Positions 55,601-64,000 of a stretch of 64,000 bases of DNA are shown here, piece after piece. The translations under genes and the position numbers were made by a program. This DNA is from Eucalyptus grandis (taxonomy: Eukaryota; Streptophyta; Magnoliopsida; Myrtales; Myrtaceae). Location of the stretch: NCBI RefSeq assembly GCF_016545825.1, contig NC_052615.1, forward strand, positions 37,225,516 to 37,289,515, in the 5' to 3' direction. A model generated the notes under the pieces. That model made no database searches. It had not been told where the DNA came from and saw only the letters and a program-made list of their open reading frames with translations. Positions within the stretch are counted from its first letter, which is position 1. Each line of letters starts with the position of its first letter.

Positions 55601-58600
55601 ATTTCTCCTCCTGCATTTTTGCATTTCCGACATCTAATACTTCAAGTTTCTCAAGACAAGAAAGCTTACTAAATCCATTGGAAAAGCCGAAATGCTTGTC
55701 CAACCTAATCAAGGATCTTCAAGAAGACAACCCATCTATAAGAATTTCCCTCCTAAATTCTTGCATCCCTGGCATCTAATTCTTCAAGTTTCTCAAGACA
55801 AGAAAGCTTATTGAATAAGTTAGGAAGCCAAAAACGCTTGTTCCACTTAATCGAAGGATCTTCAAGAAGACAACCCATCTATAAGGTTCCTCCTGCATTT
55901 TGCATTGCCCGACATCTAATACTTCAAGTTTCTCAAGACAAGAAAGCTTACTAAATCCATTGGAAAATAAATGCTTGTCCAACCTAATCGAAGGATCCTC
56001 AAGGAAGACAACCCATCTATAAGAATTTCCCTCCTAGATTCTTGCATCCTGACATCTAATTCTTCAAGTTTCTCAAGACGAAAGCTTATTGAATAAGTTG
56101 GGGAAGCCAAAAACGCTTGTTCCACTTAATCAAGGATCTTCACGAAGACAACCCATCTATAAGGATTTCCCTCCTGCATTTTTGCATTGTCGACATCTAA
56201 TACTTCAAGTTTCTCAAGACAAGAAAGCTTATTGAATCCATTGGAAAAGCATGCTTGTCCAACCTAATCGAAGGATCCCTGAAGACAACCCATCTAGAAG
56301 AATTTCCCTCCTAGATTCTTGCATGCCGTGGCATCTAATTTTTCAAGTTTCTCAAGACGAAAGCTTATTGAATAGGTTGGGGAAGCAAAACGCTTGTTCC
56401 ACTTAATCGAAGGATCTTCGCCAAGACAACCCATCTATAAGGATTTCCGCATTTTTGCATTGTCTCGACATCTAATATTTCAAGTTTCTCAAGACAAGAA
56501 AGCTTATTGAATCCATTGGAAAAGCCATAAATGCTTGTCCAACCTAATCGAAGGATCCTCAATGAAGGAACCCATCTATAAGAATTTCCTCCTAGATTCT
56601 TGCATTTTGGGCATCTAATTCTTCAAGTTTATTAAGATGAGAAAGCTTATTGAATAAGTTGGAGAAGCCAAAACGCTTGTTCCACGTAATTGAAGGATTT
56701 TCAATGAAGATAACCCATCTACAAGGATTTCCTCCTAGATTTTTGCATTGTCTAACATCTAATACTTCAAGTTTCTCAAGACAAAAGCTTACTAAATCCA
56801 TTGGAGAAGGCGTAAATGCTTGTCCAACCTAATCGAAGGATCCTCAAGGAAGGCAACCTATCTATAAGAATTTCCCTCCTAAATTCTTACATCCCGTGGC
56901 ATCAAATTCTTCAAGTTTATGAAGACGAGAAAGCTTATTGAATAATTTGGGAAGCCAAAAACGCTTGTTCTACTTAATCGAAGGATCTTTAGTAAGACAA
57001 CCCATCTATAGGAATTTCTCCTTCTAGATTCTTGCATTCACTCACATCTAATTCTTCAAGTTTCTCAAGACAAGACAAATTATTGAATCCATTGAGAAGC
57101 TTTAAATGCTTGTCCAACCTAATCGAAGGATCCTCGCTGAAGACAATCCATCTATAAGGATTTCCTCCTGCATTCTTGCATCTCGTGGCATGTAATTCTC
57201 TAGTCTGTTTCCGAGAAAGCTTATCAAATCCATTGAGGAAATGTAAACGCTTGTCCTACTTAATCGAAGGATTTTTAGTGAAGACAACCCATCTATGGGA
57301 TTTCTCCTATAAGATTATTGCATTCTTCTCGACATCTAATTCTGAAGTTTTTCAAGACGGAAGCTTATTGAATGTTTCAAAGCCGTAAAACACTTGTCAT
57401 ACTTAATCGAAGGATCTTCAAATGAAGATAACCCATCTAGGATTTCCTTCCTAGATTCTTGCATTTTCTAACATCTAATTCTTCAAATTTCTCAAGACGA
57501 AAGCTTGTTGAATAAGTCAAGAAAGCCGTAAATGCTTGTCCAACGTAACCGAAGGATCTTTAGTGAAGACAATCCATCTATAGAATTTCCCTCTGCATTC
57601 TTGCATCTTACATCTAATTCTTCAAGTTTCTCAAGACGAAAGCTTATTGAATGCATCGTAGAAGCTAGAAACACTTGTCCAACCTAATCGAAGGATCCTC
57701 TGAAGACAAGCCATCTATAAGGATTTCCTCCGAGATTCTTGCATTTTTTGGCATCTAATTCTTCAAGTTTCTCAAGACGAGAAAGCTTATCAAATCCACC
57801 GAGGAAGCTGTAAACACTTGTCTCACATAATCGAAGGATCTTTAGTGAAGACAACCCATCTCGTAGGGATTTCCTCCTAAACTCTTGCACCCCCGTCACA
57901 TAAAATTGTTCTAGGTTGCCCAACTTGCTAATAGTACTAGGTAAACTACTCAAGTTCTCACAACAATGTATTGTCAAAATTGTCAAGTTTTTCATATCCC
58001 CAATGGATTCTGAAAATTTACAAATGCCTAAAAATGACAAATCCAATATTGTCAACCATTCCAACTTCCCAATTGAGTTGGGGATATGTAAATCTCCCGA
58101 AATTGCGCTCGCCTTAAAAGTAGTCGCCAAGTTCACAAGGGATCCGATGCTCTCTCGAAGTCTACATAATTTCGAGCAATTAGTTAGGTCAAAATTGATA
58201 AATTTACTGATGGCTAATTGATCTAGGATTCCAACCAATGATTAACCATTGGCACGAAGAATTTTCAGCTTCTTCAAAGAACTTATACATGGAGGAATTT
58301 CATAGCCTTGCCTATGTAAAGTTCCTTTAGTTCTTCCAACTTACCCATTTCTTGGGGTAGCTCTCAAGTTTTACACACCCATCCAAGCTCAAAACTAAGG
58401 CCCTTGGCTTCTCCAATAGAAGGATGGATTAGCTCTAGATTACCACATCTTTGATGATTAATATCTCTAAATGTCGAAAGGTCGAGAGATCAAGAGTAAC
58501 TCTTAAACGAGCAATTTGTAAGAACTAGAGCTTTCAATTGCTTCGCCACCCGCAAGACAAAATGATTTGATAAATTTTTGCTAAGAATAAGTCAATAAAA

Positions 58601-61172
58601 ACAAAGACAAAAACAACATGTCCTTTATCCGACCTTGAGATAACTCCAACCTTCCCAATGCTCCGAAATGTCACTTCTTGATAACAAAAGTACGACTAAT
58701 TTTTCCATATGAAATTTAGTAGCCATGAATCAGCATCCGTCCAACTTAAGGATTCGTAACTGGGAAGCAAGATTTTGGAATCTCCAATCGCTTTGCATCT
58801 AACACCACAAGGCATCTTAAGTTCCGTAGTTTCTCAAATTGTTCGCCAGAATTCACTCGCGAGCTATCTCCTTTGAGAGCAAGGGCTTGAACGTTAAGAT
58901 TTTCAATTCCCTTCACAAATGTTGCATCGAGTTAGCTAAACTCGGACTCATTATCACTTTGCCTTTCTATAGTTGTGAAGTTGACACTCAAGGTGAGACC
59001 AGATTTTATCATTTTGAGCAAAGGCAATAGGTCATTTCAAGGGAAAAAATCGCAATAATTACATTGAATAACAACTTAGAATCAACCAATACTAACACCA
59101 AGAGCACAAGTAACCACTAAGCAAGAGAGTTTATTGTTAAACCAAAAGTTTTCTTCTTCTTCTTCTTCGTTTTTTTTTTCCTAACTCGATAGAAAATGTC
59201 TACCATGTATACATGCAAAGCCCATTACCACCTAATAACATCAAGGAAATAATATAAGGAGAGTAATTTCGTTGTGAGGTCTAACAATTTATTCCAACCA
59301 AGATAATTCATGTCAAAAGAGAGAAACAATGATAAAGGTTACAATTACCTTATTTCTTTGAAATATTTTAAAGTCTTCCTCATAGAGCAACACCCTACTT
59401 CGATTCATAGGAGCATGGTAATCTTCTTGACGAATAATTTCCCTACCAAGATCTCTCTGGTCATGCATTTTATTTCATCATCTCCATTTTTATTAGCGAC
59501 ATAAACACAATGTTTCAATCACCATATTCGGAAAATTACAAGCATCCCACATGTGGAAAGCCCATCTGGCCCTATCCATCTGAAAGTCCCAAGCGATATC
59601 CAAAAATATCTGTTTTTCCTCATAGTTTAATGCATCGTAACTTATCTTCAATTTCTCTTGCACTTTCTCATGTGGTACTTTCTGAAACTTCTTTAACGCA
59701 TCTTGCCAAAATGCTTGGTTCCGTCCACACAGAAACGAACCTATAACCTCGAGAGCTAAGGGTAGCCCTCCGGTAGTGGACACGATAGCACGAGAGAGAG
59801 ATTCAAATTCATACGGAGGAGAGTCCCTCCTAAAGGCATGTCTACTAAACAATACCAAAGATTCATCCTTAACCATTCCCTCGAGTTCGTACTTGCATTT
59901 CACCTCAGCTTTATCAAGAACAGACCTGCTTCTTGTGGTGATTATTATCCTACTTCCCATATCAAACCAGTCATATTTCCCAACCAAAGCTCTGATATGC
60001 TCGATATCATCCACATCATCTAGAAGAATTAGGACTTTCTTACGTTTAAATCTAGATCCCAAGATGCTGATTCCTTCATCCTTATTAGACACTTGGTCTT
60101 TCTTCAGATCACGTATTAAATGATTCTGCGAATAAAAATGTCATGGCGTCGAGGATTCTCATCTGCAATAAAACTATGATGCTGAAATTGGTTGGAGAGC
60201 TTATTGTGGACGGCCTTGGCTAAAGTTGTTTTACCGATGCCCCCATTCCATGAATACCAACAATTTTGGCAGAACTGGGATTATCATCGGGATTATCATC
60301 CAGCAATCTCAAAACATTCTCCACAGCATTATCGATTCCGACGAGTTGCTCGGGAACAACCAGCTGGAAAGCCTTTTAACTCACCCAATACTTTTCTGAT
60401 CACCATTTTCACCAGATCTCCTTCGCGACTGTTTACAAAACATTCGAGTCAAAAAGGATTAGAAGAACAATCATATTCTATTATCTGATTATCACAACAC
60501 TACAGCATATGAGAGTGAAAAAAGCAACGCACAAGTAGAGAAACACACGAATGTATAGCCTCCTCTACAAGCAAGATCCCGTTGCAAGAAAGTAAAAGAT
60601 TCGATGGAAAATGAAGTACCCGTCAGCAGTTTTCTCCGATTCCCATCCCTTTAGGGAAGCCACTTGAAGTGCTACTTTCCATTTCTCAACATCTTCCGGA
60701 TACTTCCTACTTAAACAGAGAAAGCCTTCCAAAGCTCCCTTTGTGGTTTCGCACATCGGTCGGTTCAACGTGGTAAAAAATGGGCAAAACAACGTGCCCG
60801 CTTTTGATGCACTCTGTCATCTCAACGAGCTCGTGAAGGCACCATTTGCTCGAAGCGTAGTTCTGAGAGAGAATCGGGATCGAGATTTTGCTATTTTTAA
60901 TGGCCTGAGAAGATTGGTGCCGATCTTCTCACCTTCGCGTAGCTCATTGTTGTCTCTGAACACGCGGATGCTGGCATCGAAGAGGCCGTTGTAGAGGTGA
61001 TCCGCAAAGGTTTTGCGAGTATCCTGACCACTAAAGCTCAAGAAACATCGTAGTTGTCACTACCCGTCGAAGCGGCGGAGGAGCTAGACGCACAGGCATC
61101 ATCTGCTTTTCGACGGGCGCTCTCCGCGTTGCTTTGGACAGAATCGCGTGCGAGCGCTAGATCACGTTTCAT
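49681..61172 (-). CDS. TIR-NB-ARC-LRR resistance gene with giant LRR array, frames broken
   Basis: Intracellular immune receptor of the TNL class. Exon 1, 61172-60620: start MKRDLALARDSVQ, a Ser/Ala linker, then the TIR domain (FSGQDTRKTFADHLYN, FRDNNELREGEKIG, LHELVEMTECIKSGHVVLP). Exon 2, 60428-59349: NB-ARC with P-loop GMGGIGKTTLAKAV (60245-60205), kinase-2 VLILLDDVDD, RNBS-B GSRIIITTRS, GLPLALEV and the MHD motif KMHDQRDLGREII. Exon 3 from 58910: LRRs starting NVQALALKGDSS, then LPSTISKLGNLEQFYV, an array of about 50 repeats, and C-terminal LRRs (LSNLDGLEHLSKNLEKLSL, LNMRGCSKLRDVQGL) ending near 49681. Single-base losses occur in the TIR (YDV/LSF), the P-loop (one G short) and nearly every LRR unit. 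As written it cannot encode one protein. Pseudogene or assembly error are both possible. Confidence 0.85.
50400..57870 (-). repeat. Tandem LRR array, about 50 units of about 147 bp, two alternating types
   Basis: The marker caacccatctata recurs about 53 times at an average spacing near 143 bp; a full unit is 147 bp, 49 codons and two LRRs. Type A encodes LRLSGTSVFGFPNLFNKLSR then LEKLEELDATGCKNLGG. Type B encodes LRLGWTSISGFSNGFNKLSC then LEKLEVLDVRQCKNLGG. A and B alternate almost perfectly, giving a dimer of about 294 bp. Units near 57.0-57.8 kb and 50.2 kb are more diverged than central ones, as expected from unequal crossing-over. Indels concentrate at the SSLKIL joint, the GGEIL joint and the FGF/SGF position. 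Confidence 0.9.
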
Positions 61173-62690
61173 TTTACTCCTTCGATGATTCTTGAACCGA
61201 TCTCTCTGGTAAAATCAAAGAACGAAATGCCTCTAATCGGGTTGCCCAACAAGACGACCGTGCAAAGAGGGTTCTTTTTCTGGTGCTTTACACTACAAGA
61301 TGACGATGCACATGGATCGGGAGGGAACGAGTTGACAGATCAATAGAGAAAGACTGGATTTTAGTCGTGGCGTGTGAAGTGGGCGTCCTCGCGAACCACC
61401 CATGCCCTTTCTTCTGGGAAAAGGATTTTGTTGTCGGTGGCCCACCGATTTGCATCGACTGTTGCGTCTCCTTTGCAAAGTGCGTTCCAGCTGTTCTTGT
61501 TATACATGGCGGAGCTTACATTTTTGAACTAGACGTTCATGCCTTGAATGAATGATCTGTGTTAAAGCGATGATGCTTTGACATAGCGATGGCATAAAAT
61601 ATTGAGCTCGTAATTATGATAATTGATAAATGCAAATGACAGATTATTGTTTGGGGGCGAGCCGCTCTAATTGGCTCCTTGCACTCGTAGGTCCCCAAAA
61701 ATTACCGGACGCTGCTCTAGTTGATAAATTTGCACTTGTAGACATCTCAAAAATGACTGGCATCTTGCCTTTTCTCCAATGGATGACTTTTAGAATTGGC
61801 GCTACGGACAGAAACATCTTTAATTTTGTATTTTAGGGCTAAATCAGAAGAGTAAGATCAGCAGAGTAAGTAATATGGGTAGGCTCTTATTTAGTGTTAT
61901 GGTAGAGATAACAAGCATTGATCTTTTTGTTTCTATGAAATGAGAGGTCTTTAAGCAAATCCGCACTTGCAGAGTTTATTAAGTTGCTGATTCTGCACGA
62001 ATCCAAGGAAGCTCTGTGAATGGACTAGACGAAAATTACCTCCGTAAATTACAGTCCTTTTTGGCCCCGACGTTAATATTTGCATCTAATAAAAAGAAAA
62101 AGAAAGAAATGAATTTAATAGATGACATTATACTAGCCTATAGACCCATGCTAAAAGAACTTGAGAAATAGATTAAGGTAAACAATTATTCTAGAAGTGT
62201 ACTTAAAGTCATATGAAAATGATTATACGCGGCTTGGACCAAAAGGAAAAATATTAAATTGGATTAAAGTGAACTTAATCATCATGACGTATGCTCTTCT
62301 TGTTGCTCTTGACAGAATTGCGTGCGAGCACAGAGAGAGGAATCGACCCAACCAACCCTGCAAAAGAGCGCCCAGGCACTAGGTCACGTTTAATTTTTTC
62401 CTTCAATGACTCACCGACCGAGTCACTCTATCAATATGCAAGCGCAGAAAGCCTCTCTTTACTCGGGTTGCCCGGCAAAACGACCCACGGGACAAATTAT
62501 CAGAGCACGGTAAGATGAGCTCTAATGCAAAAGAGTACAATTATTGAGCGGACGTATCAGTACAAGTATTGAAGCAGACAGGCTCTTTTAGCTGAGGGAC
62601 TCTCTGACCGCTGTCAGTTTCAGACCGTAAAATATATCTTTTGACTAGCGCGTCTGCTTTGCAAAGGGAGTTCCAGCTGCTTTTGTCCGA
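61130..62690. repeat. Duplicated 5' flank of the resistance gene
   Basis: The proximal copy includes gacagaatcgcgtgcgagc and gatcacgtttcattttactcc (61138-61180), cgggttgcccaacaagacgac (about 61239-61259) and gcgtctcctttgcaaagtgc (about 61464-61483). The distal copy has the same order: gacagaattgcgtgcgagc and ggtcacgtttaattttttcc (62312-62400), cgggttgcccggcaaaacgac (about 62463-62483) and gcgtctgctttgcaaaggga (about 62650-62669). Spacing is about 1.18 kb. The ATG of the gene (61172) falls in the proximal copy; the matching triplet in the distal copy reads taa on plus, so the start is not retained there. Confidence 0.7.
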
Positions 62691-64000
62691 TTCTTCCAGG
62701 CCCGGCCGGAGCAATTACGAGGTAGTCCCGAGTTACCATATCAACGCGGTCCGCGCTAATACTGTTTCTTCTCTCTCTGCTGTCGTTACTCTCTCTTTCC
62801 TCTCACTTTCGTTCTGCGCTTTTGGTCATGGGGTGGGGGCTCAACCTGGACGAAATGTACATTCCACGGCACAAGACTGAATAAATCACCGGTCGCCTTC
62901 CAAATTCACCCATATTTTGAGCAAATGCAACAAACATCCTTTCCTAAATTGACGTTTGAACGATTTTGATCCGCACCCATAAGACCAGAACCTCAATTTC
63001 ATGCCAAAGCCAGCAACTTCGGGGTGCTGCTAGGCTAACAGTCGGTAACAGCAAATTTTTCCAGCCATGTATCCCAAATTCAGCGTGAGGAGCGATCGAA
63101 AGGTCAAGTTTGGTCTTTTGTCTTATTTTAGCCCTTTTTTCTGCTTAAAAATTTAATTTAGGTTGCGTGCAATCGTTTTGCAACACTCACGTTAGAAAGA
63201 AGAAAAGAACTTCGGAAGTGTCAAAATAAGACACAGACCCAATTTTACTCATACGTCTGGGGTTAGGCTCTTAATGAGTTGCTAGACATTTTAACAATTT
63301 GGTGAAAATAGATTTAAAATATTAAAATCTAGCTGCGTGCATGACACGCCAAAGGGTGTGAAACGGCCGTCACGGTTGTCAAAACGGTGGACCCCACAAT
63401 AATATATCTCCGGAAGGCCCTCTCAGAAAGTCGTATACTCGCGGCCCTTATTTTCACTCACTTTTAAATTTTCTGCTAAAATAGAAATATCATTAAATAT
63501 AAAAAATTGCGAAAGTAAACTTTCGGGTGACTTTAGACTCGACTACATATGTCCACAAGTTTTTTTTTTTTCAAATAAAATGTCCTTAAGGTTTTGTGGC
63601 CACATTTCCATTATAAAAATTCTAAAAAAACACAACAAATGTTGAGGTTGATAGATATAATTCATAGCTTTGTAATTCATACCAGACACTCCTTAATTGA
63701 ATCTTCACCTTTATCAGCATATCAAATTGAGTAGCTAAAAGATGTTTAATGCTTAATTGTCGGTTATCCAGATATATTTGGACAAGATTAAGCTTTGCAA
63801 GCGTCTACGAAATAAAAACCATACTTTAGTGGCGAGATATACATTTCGTAAACAAACTATTGAGATTAATGTCTCAAATTGAAATGCGATTTATCAAGAC
63901 TAATCTCAAAGTCGAAACTCATTTAATAATTTATGGATGTCCTACAACACTTTTATATATAACCCAAAACCAAAGCCGAATTGTTTAAAGAGCTTGATTG
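62691..64000. other. Intergenic, no gene seen
   Basis: No ORF with recognisable content. An 11-bp perfect inverted repeat (tgtcttatttt near 63118 and aaaataagaca near 63222) with about 90 bp between is noted, but no further support for a transposon was found. Confidence 0.4.

Noticed and set aside
50400..57870. CRISPR-like array
   Set aside because: Regular spacing is present but there is no repeat/spacer alternation; whole units are repeated and encode LRRs in a plant genome.
63118..63232. Inverted repeat tgtcttatttt / aaaataagaca as a transposon
   Set aside because: Only 11 bp pair and no target duplication or body signature is present; AT-rich DNA gives such pairs by chance.

Overview
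The window is plant nuclear DNA: AT-rich intergenic sequence, GT-AG introns, several transposon families, and multi-exon genes of land-plant families. It is a eudicot. The resistance-gene repeat style and the GAGGC-rich repeats suggest Myrtaceae (Eucalyptus or Syzygium type); this is recalled likeness, not a search result. A run of exactly 100 N at 37392-37491 shows a scaffolded draft assembly. Almost every recognisable gene carries small frame-breaking indels inside otherwise well conserved exons, so uncorrected long-read errors are a strong possibility and should be excluded before anything is called a pseudogene.

Layout. 1-13 kb: repeats and non-coding DNA, including two copies of a pyrimidine-tract / GAGGC-repeat / purine-tract element and a cluster of TGGGCY motifs. 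13.2-14.3 kb (+): class I TCP transcription factor (TCP9/TCP19 type). 16.4-22.7 kb (-): ten-exon subtilase of the xylem serine proteinase 1 / SBT4.14 type. 23.0-24.0 kb: Ty1/copia remnant. 24-33 kb: no gene seen. 33.6-34.7 kb (+): leader and first MADS exon of a SOC1-like gene; its other exons are not found. 38.3-40.3 kb (+): PEX16 (SSE1), first exon not found. In Arabidopsis SOC1, TCP9 and SSE1 are close neighbours (At2g45660, At2g45680, At2g45690), so this looks like conserved microsynteny interrupted here by a subtilase and transposons.

42,205-48,154: the most unusual object. A segment of about 5.95 kb has inverted hAT-like ends (TAGGGGGTGAGC and TACTGGGTGAAC) and near-identical 8-bp flanks (agaatttg / ggaatctg). 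Inside, all on the minus strand and with introns kept, are pieces of at least three unrelated host genes: elongation factor 1-beta (5' end), villin, and the spindle checkpoint gene MAD1, plus exons I cannot name. MAD1 exons replace part of the villin gene, and one exon runs from MAD1 directly into villin. I read it as a gene-capturing hAT-type element (a Pack-type transposon).

49.7-61.2 kb (-): a TIR-NB-ARC-LRR resistance gene whose LRR part has expanded into about 50 tandem units of about 147 bp, in two alternating types (a dimeric higher-order repeat). Its 5' flank is itself duplicated about 1.2 kb upstream. 62.7-64 kb: no gene seen.
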